A DNA stretch of 60,000 nt, from contig CM060731.1 in assembly GCA_030704615.1 (NCBI GenBank), positions 43,526,001 to 43,586,000 of the forward strand, written 5' to 3'. A model generated the notes under the pieces. That model saw only the letters and a list, made by a program, of their open reading frames with translations. It was not told where the DNA came from and did not search any database. A program made the position numbers and the translations under genes. Shown here piece after piece: positions 12,979-26,524 of this stretch. The DNA is from Takakia lepidozioides. Its lineage: Eukaryota > Streptophyta > Takakiopsida > Takakiales > Takakiaceae. Numbering within the stretch: position 1 is the stretch's first letter; every line of letters begins with the position of its first letter.

Positions 12979-15900
12979 CTGATAATCACGATTCAAAATA
13001 AATAAATAAATTATTTAGCAATTTTGTAATATTATGTAAAAAATATATTAAAAATAATTTAGCATATCTAATCATCACCTAATTAGTTGTCATTTTAAAA
13101 CATTGTTGACTCATAACAAGTACATATTTTTAAATAATAAATTATTTTTAAAATACACACTTACGATGAGGAGGAGTGGGACCCTGTGTGATAGGTTTTG
13201 GTGTGATAAGGGCATCGGTATGTTTTGTTACTACTTGAAATCCGCTACTCCGTCTTCGTCCATATCGGCTTAAGGAATTTACATGATCAATTCCTTCAAT
13301 TTCATCGTCGTTAACAACCTCTCTCCAAGTCATCCTTCGTGGTAACAATTTGTCTTCTATATTTTTATTAACTTCAGATTCAATTTTACCATCATTATGA
13401 TCAATATCCAGTAACAATTGAGATTGTTGTTGGACGGCTTCTTCCATTTGCACAGCCAAACCACCTTCTATTGCTTGGCTTGTCCGCCGTTTAGGTGGTT
13501 CAGATAGTCGTTCAACAAAATCAAAAGATCCTTCCACAAAGAATCCGTCTCGCCATCCATGTTCTATTTCTCGCATTACTTGGTAGTCCGCAGGTGTCAT
13601 TCGTTGATAGAATACCGTGATGACCAAATCGGGAAGACAAGCCACAATAGGGCTCAATAGCAGTAACAACCAAAACCTTGGTCCTCGATAAAGGTCGATC
13701 CCAATAGCACTAAGATCAGCCCAAAATTGGTACCATTTATAAGTGAAAGATAGGAAATATAAAAGTAATAACCACGAGGCAACAGAGACAAAAATTACAA
13801 TGACATGTATATATGTAAATGAATTCACTCGCATTGCAAGTTTTAAATTAACTACAAATATAATCATGGTATATACCACTGATCCAAGTGACCATAGTCC
13901 ACCAGACTCACCATTATTCCTGCAAAGAAAAAGAAATAATGCATGGTGTCATGAGCTAGGATAATTTCACTCATACATATTTTGCTAAATATAAATATTA
14001 TCTTTGATCTTTTATGCATTAATAAATATCAAAGGAGAATAAATATTTTGTTGTAGTTTTTATTAGCAGTAAGTTTGTTTGTTTGTGTGTGTATGTATGT
14101 TTTATAAGAATAAAACCATGCATATATAATAAAAACTCACTCTGAAGAAATTATAGCAAACCAAGGAAAGAAAAAACAAACAGCTGAGTGCCAAATGCCA
14201 GCCGATGTCCAACCACACATACTTAAAAAAAATATGTGTCTTTTTTCCATCTGGGTTTCTAAATATAATTGTGGGTTGTTTTCTGCAGTGCAATCACTGA
14301 CATCTTTATCAAATATTGCACAAGCCACTGTTGGTAATGATGTCCATAATACATTATAGGTAGATGTCAGAGCTGTGGGATAAAGTGTTTGTGCAGAATA
14401 TCCTGTGAAAAATGCAAGATAAAAATTGCCCAATACATAGACTATATTCTTGTAAAATGCATATAATATCAAGTCTCTATTTCTTTTGTATGCCCTGTAT
14501 TGGGATTGGTGTGTGAGAGATGAAGAATCTTTTAAAATAAGATAGAATGACATTAAGTCAACAAGTATCATCATAGACATGTGTAAATTTTTCTCTTAGT
14601 TTTCCTAATATGTTGCAATCAAGAGTTAGATACATAATATTTTAATCTCCACATGATCTACATTATAGATTTTAGAGTAATAACTCAATTACAAATTATA
14701 GTAATTAATGAAAGAAAAATACTTTAGAGTGTTTTGAACCATCATACCACCGGCCATGCACAAAGAGAAGGCGGACAAGAAAACGGAATTGAGATATGGA
14801 ATAGTCACTAGCAACGACTGCTGCTCTGCCTTCACGTCCGCTAATCCCTACCCCTATTTGGGCAGCTTTAATCATACCCACGTCATTGGCTCCGTCTCCA
14901 ATAGCTAACGTAACGGCATGTCCAAAATGTCTTAATAGTTGTGTCACCTAATATGTACAATTAATTCAAATGATCATATATGTAACATAAATTATATATG
15001 AATCAATATTATTATATTTAAAAACAACAAAAAGTTCAAGTCTGTTATCATAACCCTTAACTTCCTACAGATAAAGTTTTTTTGCCCTTAAATTTTCTTA
15101 CCCCTGGACAGTATAACCAAGTTATCCACCTATCATAGTACATCCAAAAATATGAACCTTAGTGGTTACCTACCACATACATCCATATACCAAATTGCAA
15201 AAACATTCACCACAAAAATTTCAAGATTATAGTATTTGGGGGGTTGTTTTCTTTTTGGGAATTTGAGAAACCTGCAATGTCAGGTTTGACCAAGCAATTG
15301 CAGTATGGGGTTGATTTTTTCTGGGCCCACCGCACCCACAGCTATATCCTATTCCAAGATATCCAAGTATGCACAAAATTTCATGCTAAAATGCCAAAAG
15401 ATGCTACATGCTCCTTTGTATGTATTCTTTGGGGGGTTCAGATATGTTCAGGAACATGGAATTTCTAACATTGTCAAATGTGTGCTGAAATCCAAGACTT
15501 TTTTCTATCCAAGTGGTGAGAGAATGAGTTCCTATGATTCTCATCATAATGTTAAATTTTTTTGGGAATCCAATGGTGAATTTTTCAAGTGTTGAGGCCT
15601 AAGTGGGGCCAAGTGTTTTGGAGCTGGCTGTTGCATGCACCAATAGAAAGTTGCCACGTACCTGCCTAGCCCCTCTCCTTACCTAACCCCAACGTTTTTG
15701 CAAAAATCTGCAGGTCAGGGTTTAACTCCAAATGCATTCATTTCCACTTGTGGGTGGGGACTATCTTGTCAGCAAATTTATTGCTTCAGGAATAGTTTAA
15801 TTTCAATAAAATCTCAGCAAGATATGGGCATTTTTCTTACAGGTCAAGACCCCATTCAGGTCGCATAGGAAGTTAAGGGTTAAGCCTATAGTGTCCTCAG

Positions 15901-18900
15901 ACTAAACTTGTACTAGTAGCTTAATAATTGATATTGTAATTAAAAAATAGATAGGTGTTGACGAACCTGTGCCTTTTGAATCGGAGACACGCGACAACAC
16001 ACAACTGAACGGCTATATTGACAAAGCTCCAGAAATAACAAACAATTATTTTCTTCTAGTGCAATTGCAACAGATGCACCTTCTATAACGGTGGCCATGT
16101 CTGAGTGATGCGACCCTGCATTTCAATCATCCAAATGTTATTTAATTAAGTGGATGGATATTTTGTGTAGAAATTATATATATATACACACACACTATCA
16201 ACAAATAATACTCATAGTTCACTAGTCATGAATGACAAAAATATGGGAATTACTATTGTTTAAAATAAATTTATCATTATTTTAAAACCCTCGTATACTA
16301 ACTATCAAATTTAAAATGTTTATACCTTACACACGAGTCAAAATACAAATGATAATCAATATTTACTACATTGTAAGATATTATAAAAAATAAATATGTC
16401 TAAAAACAATTATATTTTATTTAATATATAAATAATCCTATCTGATCATTATTTATATTGTTCTTGATTATAGTTATGTGTTGTGTTATTATTGATCATT
16501 TATTATCATAAAATATATATGCAAGGATTGGTTCAATCATATTGAAATTTATGGAGTGCAATCTATCAATATTGAAAGTATTGAACTTAATATTTATTTT
16601 GAAGATATATGTTTTCATACCAATTTTTAAATTGAGCATGTGACGGTTGCGAGCTTCTTCAAGCATACTTTTGAGTAATTGAGGCACAGACTTACTCATA
16701 GCCTCGGACAACAAAAACAGATGCATAGAATCAGCAAGTAGGTTACATGACAATCCAATCGAAACTGCTGTCTCCAATTTATCACCGGTGAGAACCTGCT
16801 TCAACGAAACAATCAGTATGATTGAATCCTTGACAACCACAAATTACAATATCGACCTCAATAGATAAACCCTTAAGTATATTATAAACTAATTGTGATC
16901 ATATAGACTCTCAATATAGGATGAAAAAAATATCGTATGCATGTACTCATGAGTGATAAACAATATTGTCTCACCCATAGTTTTATGCCAGCTTGTGCAA
17001 GAAGGGTGACTGTCTCTGGAACCCCTTCTTGCAACTTGTCATCAACTGCTGTGACTCCCAAGAGTACCTGTTTAAAAAATAAATAAATAAGAGTACTGTA
17101 ATGTTTATTGTACTGTACTGTACTGTTTACTGTACTGTAATGTCTTATAAACAAAAGATTGTACACAAGTTTTTTTTTTTAATTACTTAAAAATAAATTC
17201 GCCAACCTCATGTGCTCATCAAATGGATGGGATACATAATAAATCACATTATTGTAATTTATGACATACACGTTAAAAATGCATGATTATTGTACTTTAT
17301 CATTATAACAATTTTGAAGCGACGGCACTTTTAATGACATTGGGACTTAGGGCGGCGTCACATATGAGGCCGATATCCATGATGGGAAATTGTGATTTAA
17401 TATAGGTGCATTAAGGTGGTTTGGCCTGGGCGGCATGTTTTGCCACGAACTATGGGTGACCATGAAGTACTTTTCCCATTATTTGTTAATAAGAGAAACA
17501 TGGTACCCGCAATCCCATTCTCCATATCCACATGTGACCACGATTGTTTTGAAATATTACCCAGATGCACATTTATGATTTGAGGCACTTGCACACGATT
17601 GTGATTGTATTTAGTAAAATATTTTTAAATAATTGTGTTCACATGTGGATTTTGAGGAGAATTGGATTGCGGGTATCCATGCATGTTTCTTCCCAGAGCA
17701 AATCACGGGAAAAGTATTTCATGTAGCTCACCTATCATTCTTTGCGAAACATGTCATCAGACCAAATGAGTTTAGCCATGTTGCATAATGTAGATAGTGG
17801 ATTTAAATTCATATATGTGTACGTTGGATTTCACCCACTATGGCCAACCTAGCTATTGAAATAGGATAACTGGATCATCCGGTTACTAAATGTGAGGGTA
17901 ACATGCTCTATAACCCTATAAGGCCATATTTTCTTAACATTAGTCCACAATTTGTAGATCATTTTTTCCTCTAAAGTTTAATTGGTGATCATTTATGTAT
18001 ATTAAAATAGTATTTAATATATTATTTATTTTAGAATATCTTCAAAATAACATTTACTAAAACTCTATATATATATAACAAGTTGGTATAGAGTGGGAGA
18101 AGATTTAGGTGCCAACACAAGTGATGACTACTTCTCTAGGAGTGGGACCAGTTATTATGTTGACAAATATTATTGTTACCATGTCTCGTTCAATGGTCTC
18201 CGCAGCAGCCATTAACTTCTCCTCCTTTTCATCTAATGAGTGACTCGCTGTACGAAAGCGTATTGCCCAATTCTCATAAGCTTCTGAACTTAGCTGAAAA
18301 TCATTTTGACAAAATTATACTATAGTTGGTACATATTTCAATTACAAGCTTCTCATGGTAACTATCAAAACCACAATGTTTCGACTACACAATCAGTCTT
18401 TCAAATATCACAATTTTAACATGGTTTCTAAATCCTTAGAAAAAATATATAAATATTAATCAACATTTGAAACCTTGCCTCAGTATAATCTCGTCTTCTC
18501 TCTTATAAACACCCATATCACATATCTTTTAAGGAATAAATAAAAAAATATTTCAATTTAAAATTTACCTCACGTTCAGCCATGCAAAGAGTGCGATAGC
18601 CGCCCCGTGCAAATTCTTCAAGGTGCTCAAGGCTTGCACTAGCAACCACATCTTGTGAAATTGCAAGTCGTTTGAAGATTACAGTGTCTGCTCCTTTGCA
18701 ATACAATTTTATCCTGTCATAGGTGCATATGCTGATATGTTATTTCCTATGTAATGGCCTCTATTTGATGTCTACCAAAACGAGCATAAATTATGATATA
18801 TTGTCATGCCATAGGACTATTATTTTATGTAACTGGGGAAGTTAAACACATTATAACGGCCGTAACTGGGGCCCAACCTTCCCCAAAAGGACTTGAAAGT

Positions 18901-21900
18901 TCTTGATACCAACACATTAAGTGTGACCGACTAACCTGAGACCTCCCCGTAATAGGGTTGGCTATAATGGGTAATACAAACATACACCTATGTGGCTTTG
19001 ACTCACCACTTTGTGCGGCAGCCAAGTTGTGAGCCATGTATTGGATGCTTCAGTTTTATACACACATTTGTTTTATGTTTACTACATGAAACTATTTTTT
19101 TTAAGTTTTTTAAAACTAAAATATCTTTGTATAAATGTCAAACATCGATAAAAAAAAAATGTATGTGTTGCTCATGCCCACTAGATTGGTAATATCAATA
19201 AAATTTCAGTGTCTATGATTACATTAATGGTCCAACGTGAAAAGGCACGTATCACTTAATAATAATAAGAAGTTCATATTTCAATTAGACCAAATTTGTT
19301 CCACATTTCTGTTGTTATAACATAGTGCATAAAATATTACATATATGTAAAAAAAATTTAAAACATGTACTAAGATTACCTTCCCTTCCTATCTTTGCAA
19401 ATGATACTCATGCGTTTACGCTCAGGTGTGTACTCCAAAATAGCCAAGATGCGTAGTTTTTCCAAACCTTCATCCTAAAATATACCACCCTCATAAATTG
19501 TATAGGCTCATACATATGTATATCTTGAGACTAGCTAGCCAGCAATTATAATTATTCCTATCATTTTAGGAAGAACAATATATATGATATATGTACATAG
19601 ACAAAGCAAGCATTTATATGTGTGGAGTGTGATATAGTATACCTACGGCTAATACTTTCTTTTCTTTTCTTTTTTGCGTAGGTGTATCTCTTATGAGAAG
19701 TATAATCTTCTTACAATTAGAGATACTACCAGACGCACTTCAGTAAAAATAGTCATCATCAAATGATATTTTCTACGACAACAATTTTTTTTAATCTAAT
19801 TTGAGACGAAAAAATATATTTACTTAAATAAAACATCAATCAACCTCAGTATAGATCATAATTTCGTCTATTTTGTGTCTTTTGAGTTGAAATCCACACT
19901 CAGCAGCTCCCTGAAAAATAAGGCTTATTTGATAAAATCTTTGCATATAACTTGAAAGATATATCATCACTTTCTCTTCTTGGTACTATTTACTTTTAGC
20001 ATAATTTATGAGTGATCATTGTTCTATCACAACAAAACAAATATACTTGACCATCAGATTATAAAGAAAGTAATAAATTGAAATATAAATCTAATTATGG
20101 ATGTCAGGGGTGACAATTTCAAATTGTCATCATCAGTGGATATTGACATAATAGAATATTTTCCTTATGTTGATATCATTTAAACATTACATTTTCATTA
20201 GCAATGGAGACGGAAAAAAAAAACCCAACTTGTACTAGAGCTGCTTCATCTGGAGAAGGTGATTGATATTGAATCTCTCCATACTCTTCCTCCTCATCTT
20301 CGTAGTGAGGAGTCACAGTATTACAAACAGCAAGGTGTGTAAAAAATGCACGTGCATGTTTGCCTTCTGGAGATGACTTGTCACTGAGAAGTTCTTGAAG
20401 TTTAGAGTCATAACGGACAACGTGGATACTAGAGATGTTCTCCTCATCTCCTTCATCAGCTATTCTATCATTTTTATCTCCCATCCCCTCGTTATTACTC
20501 GTCTTCCCGTATAGTACCCCTCCTATTGAGCATCTGACAAATGCCATGATATTTTGTGTTAAAGTACCAGTTTTATCGGCTAAAAAACATTCCACCTATT
20601 GCAACAACACATGTAAATGAATATAATATGATTTAAAAGTAATGAAAAATAAAGAATTCAATTAATATTTTTGAACCATATAGATGTACATTATAAATAT
20701 ATTTTTTAGTACAGAAATATTTAAACAATGAACCAAAAATCTGTGATTTGTTACATTATTCTTTGTTTACATATTTATGACAAATTTTTGTTATGAATTC
20801 CAATGATATTGAAGATGTTATAAAAACTTAGATGTAGTCATCTTGATGTAGGTAAATGTTTTAATCCTTAAGGGCACGCCATTGGGCAAATTTCACCCCC
20901 CATAAAAAGTACCCTCTTGCTAGTTAATTGAAAAAATGAGCCTTGTCATGTTCACCTTACCTACCATGTACATGGACTGAGCAAATTGTGAAGAAATTCA
21001 CCATAGATAGGACAAGAAACATTTAGTGCCTTAGTGAAGGGAGGTTTTTGTTTCTGAATTTTGCAAACAGTTATGAAATTTGAGCTTTGACCAAGCTATT
21101 TGAGTGACAAGTTGATTTTCTTGCTCCTGCCTTCCACATAGAAATTTGTAGTCAAATAACCTTTTATTTAATTATATTGCTCCTTTGTATGTGTTTGAGG
21201 GGGGGCGGCCGTGGGCCAAAGGACCTCAATAACTTGGCAATTCCTTGTGAGCCAATGCAAGCCATTGATAATAAGAGGGTGTGGAATGCACTACAATAGT
21301 AAGTATGGTAAAAAACAGTCTAGATCCAAAAGTGGAATTTACAAGTCAGGGCCTTTGTGTGGGCCAATTATCCCTCGCCACGCTTACATTCAACTATGCA
21401 TGGCCCTCATGCATGCTCCATGACCCATACGTTTTCTAAAAATCCTACACTGTTAGGTCCGAGTATTCACCAGAATTTATGGCATTCAATATGAGAAAGG
21501 TGGACCATGTTGTCAAAAGTTTGAAAACCGGTCTCCTCAGCCCTTAAGGGTTAATGTGGACTATCCAATTAGTCGTTGACAATTCTTTGATAAGTTCATA
21601 TATTTATGTATATAGACATGTACATCAATTTCATTTTTTAGATAAATTTCATAAAACTACAATAAATGTATAAGTTCTAACTATAGTCATTGATTAACTT
21701 GACTAACCTGACCAAGTTCTTCTGTAAGACCGGAGGCACGAGCACGGGCAGGCCTATTAGTTTCCTCATAAAACATGTGGATGTCCCAATTGATGAAAAG
21801 ACATTGTATCACTTTTACTAGCTCAAGTGTAACATACAGAGATATAGGTATAAACTGATTCAACAATATCACATATCTGCATGCGACATTGAACTTAATA

Positions 21901-24900
21901 TTGATGATTGATAAATAATAAAGACAAGCAAATGTTATACTTCTGCAAACAAAACCAAAGTATGACGCCTCCCTCCCCCACGGAAGGAAGCGTAAATGAT
22001 GGTGTCTCTTGACCCCAAAAGACTACTGCCTTCCTACTGGAAGGCCTACTGGAAGGTGGATACCTTGTGACACCAATCGGTGGATTGAATCTACAACCAC
22101 TTTTCAGGTGGTATATGCCCATTAGCACTGGGCTACAACTTGGTTGTCATTCTGCAAGCATATTACATGTGTGTGCATGTGTTAGAGCAGCCTTCCATGT
22201 ACCCGGCCCACCGTTTAAGGGAGAAAACGGACAAAAATGGTCGGGTACTACTTTCGCTTCCATGCATGGGGCGGCGGGGCCCGGCGGACGAGTTCCCGTG
22301 TCGGTAGAGCAGCCCCATAAAATGGGAAGAGAGCTCGTCCGCCGAGTACCGCGAATTGATTGCAGCATGTACTTGCCTGCCACGTCCTGCTAAAGTCACT
22401 CGTACCTGCAGTACCTTCTACCACGTCATGCTAAAGTCCAAAACTATTACTTGGCCGCCGAGCTCCACATAATATTGGAAATTCTTGAGTGAACCCAGCC
22501 ATTGTTTTTTAGCACCCGGCAAATTCCTTTTTCTGCGGGCCGAGCTCCTCCTAGGAGGCTCTTAGTCCTATTGGGATCTTACAACGTGTTTGTATTGTTT
22601 TCAACTTGAATCACATGCACATGCAGGTTTATTCTCACTTAGAAAAATAATAATACCTGAGGAATTGAACAATTACACCTGTGAACCCTGCTCCTAATTC
22701 AGGCCATTTATATGTCTGTGGAAGATAAAAATGTGTTGTATGTTTTTTCAACCAATGGTCAGCAGCTATGGCCATTGCCATACACATAATTAACAAAACG
22801 GTGAACATAGGTGCCACAAGCAAGTTGTTATTCTTTTGTAACGAAGACATCTGCCAAATAATACACATATCGTCGAACGGCTTCAATACTCAGTGATATG
22901 CAGTGGAAGTACTAACAAAATAAAACTTACATTCTAACAATAAGTTATAAAAAGAAAGTACATGTTTTTCACACATATGTATTATCAAACTAAGTTTTAG
23001 CATAGTGACATTTGAAAAATTCTTAGAGATGAAGACAACCACATCAAGAAGCAATGATGCTGAATATATCCCTACCTAAATGTTATCTCTAACCATAAAC
23101 CTTCTTTTCATATGCAACGTAACTTATAACAACAAGAAGTTCATGTGGGTACTAAATGTTGTATGTCCATTATTTGGATGGATAAAATAACACATATTCA
23201 TGGTCAACTAAACTACAACATATATATATATATATATAATTTTAAAAAAACATCTATCCACACATTTGCCTATACTTAATGATATTCTAACGTTCTGAGG
23301 TGGTGATCCCAACAACCATGCTGGAAAATGTTTGCTTAAAAGTGTGTGAAGAAGTAGCAATAAATGAAATATTATTTTTTCAAATGCATCCACATATGAA
23401 AAAGCCATCTTGAAAAGCTATGTTTATTCTTTTTGCTGGTTCAAATGAATAGGGTAACATGCGAGCTCGGCCGGAAAGTCCTATTCTCTATCATAAAAGT
23501 GTTGGGATGCTAGCCACATGTTGGTCTCTGTGTGGTTGGAATATACCAAAGGAATTCCATTTTTTTTTTCCAAATCCGTACAAACTGACCTAATTTTTCC
23601 TTTGTTTTCGAGGTAAGGCTCGCGGGTTTCCTAACCCATCCCCTCGGGCATTCAATTGTTCTCATACCCTCAAACAATGGACGGACCCTTCCCCTACACG
23701 GAATGAATAATAGAACTAAATCACCAAATAATCAACTTCACTGAACTTCAAAGGTATAATCTTTCCAAATTATGTTACCTTAAAAGGGGCTGGGACCGTG
23801 TTACGCATGAGTTTGGTGTCAGGTCCAGTAAATACAACGGTACCAAGCACCCAATCTGTATTACGGAGAGTTGACCCTCTCAGAAGTATTTGACTTTCGT
23901 CCAGCGCCATTCTCCCTTCACCCTGTATCCACAAAAACACACACACACACACACACACATATATATGTATTAAGTCAATGAGATGCAATAAAATTAATGA
24001 TAGAAAACAAATAGGGTTATGCACATACTTATTCATCTTGTGGTAGTAGTTAAAAACAATTAGACCACAGAGCTATAGAAAGATGTTATATATATATATA
24101 TGTATATAAAAATAAAAATGTTGAGCAACCTGAAGGTTTATGGAGCCTGTAAACTCATACAAACGACTGTTTGGTCTCTCGCATTTAATAACCATTCCAG
24201 AGAAGACTGACAATGACATCTCACCACCCTCAAATATCAATGGAGCAAGCTTATAAAATGAATTTCGGAGCTTCAAATTTGTTTCACCATCAAGATTTGC
24301 TGTTTCAACATAAGCCAATCCTGCACGTTGTTTTTCACTTAAAGTTATGGTTTATTGAAATAACAATTCTTGTGAGTGTGTAATTATGTAAGTAATGTTA
24401 AAAGAAAATTATCAAACACAAGGTCAAATCCCTGAGAGGAAAAAGAAACTAAAAACTATATTCAAACACTTCGGTTGGGAAATTGTGAATAATATATGCA
24501 ATATGACTAAATATGCAAGAGTATCTAGGGTGTCTAGGGTACTATATTTAGTCTTATATTAGCCTTACATAAAAAAATCACTATTATCAAGGGGCCTGAT
24601 TTGAGCGGTTGCTCCTTTCTTCTTGTTGTAAATGTTAAAAGAAGGCCATCTCGCTCTGAGAGGTATGGTTCGCGGCCGCAGTGAATACGGTGTGTGTGCC
24701 TTACGGTGTTAAAAGGGGGTTTAATTTTTTTTCCCTGAATAATTTATTCATAAATTAACCAGGGCTACAATCCCCCTGTTCACTTTTTTTTTTATAAAAA
24801 AAGTATATAAACTAAAAAAAACAATACACAAGTCCCTCCCTCCTTTCACAAAAGTGAGTATCAATGCCCGAATGTATGTTCTCATGGCAGAGAACTGCTT

Positions 24901-26524
24901 GGACAAACATCCTGATTCTGTGGACCTAAGCTGGTTTTTATTTCCTTTCTTTATTTTTAATTTTTTCTTGAAAATCAGACCTTGTGCATCAGAGGAGGAC
25001 AAAAACACGAGGTCAGCTGGAAACTCTTCATTAGTGTTCACTTTCAAAATATCTCCAACAATAACAGAGCTCCAATGGTCTTGCACGAAGTCTTCACCTA
25101 TCAATATTTCAACTTTACGCTTGTTCACCTACCAAACAAGCCATAGCAGTTTGTGTTATTCATTTACTAATAATAACAACAATGGTGTTAGTGGTTAGAA
25201 TGTATGGGGACTATATTTACTTTTTTTTAACATGAATCATGAATTAATGAACATAATGTATTGTCATGAGGCACAAATTCCTATTTACAAGTGTAAAGAT
25301 TATGGAATATGAGAACTAAATTAATTTGGCAATTTTAAAGCCACACATGTTTATACATGCAATTGAGTTGACAATGAACATAATCAAAGAGGCGAAACAA
25401 ATGGTATAGGTAACGATGTAACTATTCGTGTCTTTTTGGTTTCTTAGGAGCTTCTTGAATCTCTTCCATCTTTACAATCTTCTAAGAAATGGTTAGTTCC
25501 CTTTATGTATGCATGATAATTATTTACTAATTTTTAATTTAAATTAAACGTGAATTGATATATTAGTGGCCAAACAATTTGAAAAAACACATATCTATTC
25601 ACCAAATAAAATAAAATAAACATTGGATTCATCTGAAAATGAGGAGGATGATGATAACAGTAGCACTACAAGACAAATTTTTGGAATTGAGATGCTCACC
25701 TTCATGTCGGAATGTTTACGCTTCCAGTCATCATAGCCTTCCTTAAGACCATTTAGCGCCAATACCAAAGAAAGAGGTATAACGGTGGTAGTCCAACCGG
25801 TGGATGAGAAATTTGGTATGAGTTGTAGTGATGATATAAATAAAAAATAGAGGTTGGCTGGCCGCTGAAATTGATGAAATAGGCTCTTAAACAGGAAAGT
25901 GGAGGGGCTGTATTTTGCAGTAACAATTTTGTTTTTGCAAAATCTGGAAAACAAATCTCTATTTGATTAGTAACCAAGTTTCAAGATTTAAGGATGTGAA
26001 AATGGTTTGCAAAGTTCTGTATAGATTATGAGATGAGCAGATTTTCTAGTTTTCCAGATTAGATAATCTCAAAGTTGAGATTTGTTTGGACCGTGTTTTA
26101 TATGCTTTATTTATTTTTTGTTTGATTTTTTATGTTTAATTATTTGGGAAAATGGGACAAAGAGAGCAGGAAAAATAAACACCCTATGAACTTAAAGCAT
26201 ATGTAATATGAATTTAGGAGTTTGGAACCTACTCCTGAGCTTCCAAGGCATTGTTGCGAGAGTTTTCGGTCACGTGGACACGAACCGTCCTGTAGTTTGT
26301 TAAATCATCCACCTGCAATTTCATCTCATTAATAACTTTCCACGTCCACCCACTTAAATCGATAAAACTTCTAAATTTGTAAAATTTGAATTAATGTACA
26401 ATCGAAGACAAGAAGGGTAATTGACAAGGAGTGGAGATAAGACCTTGTTATCGAACATGTTGGTGCTATTGTTGTATTCATGCAAATCGACCGATTGCTG
26501 AGGATACCCAGGCCCAGACTTCAT
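10907..26524 (-). CDS. P4-type ATPase (phospholipid flippase) with long C-terminal tail, 20 exons
   Basis: Membrane pump moving phospholipids from the outer/lumenal to the cytosolic leaflet, normally with a CDC50-type beta subunit. Exons: 26524-26444, 26312-26233, 25943-25700, 25128-24981, 24320-24130, 23922-23779, 22850-22657, 21876-21708, 20595-20230, 19910-19845, 19474-19380, 18713-18569, 18293-18180, 17067-16975, 16795-16621, 16115-15967, 14947-14748, 14494-14141, 13919-13165, 12978-10907. All junctions are GT-AG and keep frame, giving 1,944 residues. Landmarks: DGET (about 195), PISLYV (371), phosphorylation site DKTGT (D424), KGAD (599), TGDK (713), GDGANDV (835), then C-terminal membrane segments. 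The core (1-1254) has normal family length. Exon 20 adds 690 residues rich in Asn, Gln, Ser, His and Tyr with no recognised domain. The start is the first ATG before the conserved YRTVRVHV segment. No broken motif was seen; I judge it functional. Confidence 0.9.
15051..15882. mobile_element. MITE in flippase intron 16, 17-bp inverted repeats
   Basis: The 832-bp insertion is flanked by perfect 17-bp inverted repeats (TAACCCTTAACTTCCTA at 15051-15067 and its complement at 15866-15882). If the outermost TA pair is the target duplication, this is Tc1/mariner-like; that is not certain. There is no transposase. It shares internal segments with the element at 20861-21554 (for example GCTCCTTTGTATGT and TTTGACCAAGC). 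It lies between the exon encoding the [10 protein letters not shown] segment and the hinge-motif exon and disturbs no splice site. Confidence 0.75.
20861..21554. mobile_element. MITE in flippase intron 8, same family as 15051-15882
   Basis: Inverted ends TTAATCCTTAAGGG (20861-20874) and CCCTTAAGGGTTAA (21541-21554) pair with one mismatch and enclose 694 bp. The interior is collinear with the other intronic MITE in several short blocks (TTTGACCAAGC, GTTGATTTT, CTCCTTTGTATGTGTTTG), so both are diverged members of one non-autonomous DNA transposon family. No coding capacity. Confidence 0.7.
21950..22145 (-). repeat. tRNA-derived SINE, copy 2, in flippase intron 7
   Basis: On the minus strand the copy starts near 22145 with an A-box-like GTAGCCCAGTGCTAATGGGC and has a B-box-like segment (TAGATTCAATCC) about 40 bases on, the spacing expected of a tRNA-derived promoter. 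It matches the plus-strand copy at 7640-7770. The distal part is less similar. End points are approximate. Confidence 0.55.
22150..22600. other. GC-rich stretch inside flippase intron 7
   Basis: This part of the intron is markedly GC-richer than the rest of the gene (GGGGCGGCGGGGCCCGGCGG near 22270) and is probably an inserted repeat. No terminal repeats or coding sequence were recognised. Confidence 0.35.
23937..23968. repeat. CA/AT microsatellite in flippase intron 5
   Basis: A run of CA dinucleotides followed by TATATA just upstream of the exon starting at 23922. Similar AT runs occur at 23219-23239 and 24086-24105. These are simple repeats with no inferred function. Confidence 0.85.

Noticed and set aside
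14494-14580. Earlier acceptor for flippase exon 18 (after TTTTAAAAG near 14531)
   Set aside because: It would complete the split codon as a stop. The acceptor at 14494 restores Trp and the conserved [14 protein letters not shown] segment.
15051-15882. Disruption of the flippase gene by the MITE
   Set aside because: The element lies inside an intron, and the exons on both sides join in frame with good splice sites.
18825-19040. A further SINE copy in a flippase intron
   Set aside because: It has a tRNA-like flavour (GGTGAGTCAAAGCC) but does not align with the other SINE copies well enough.
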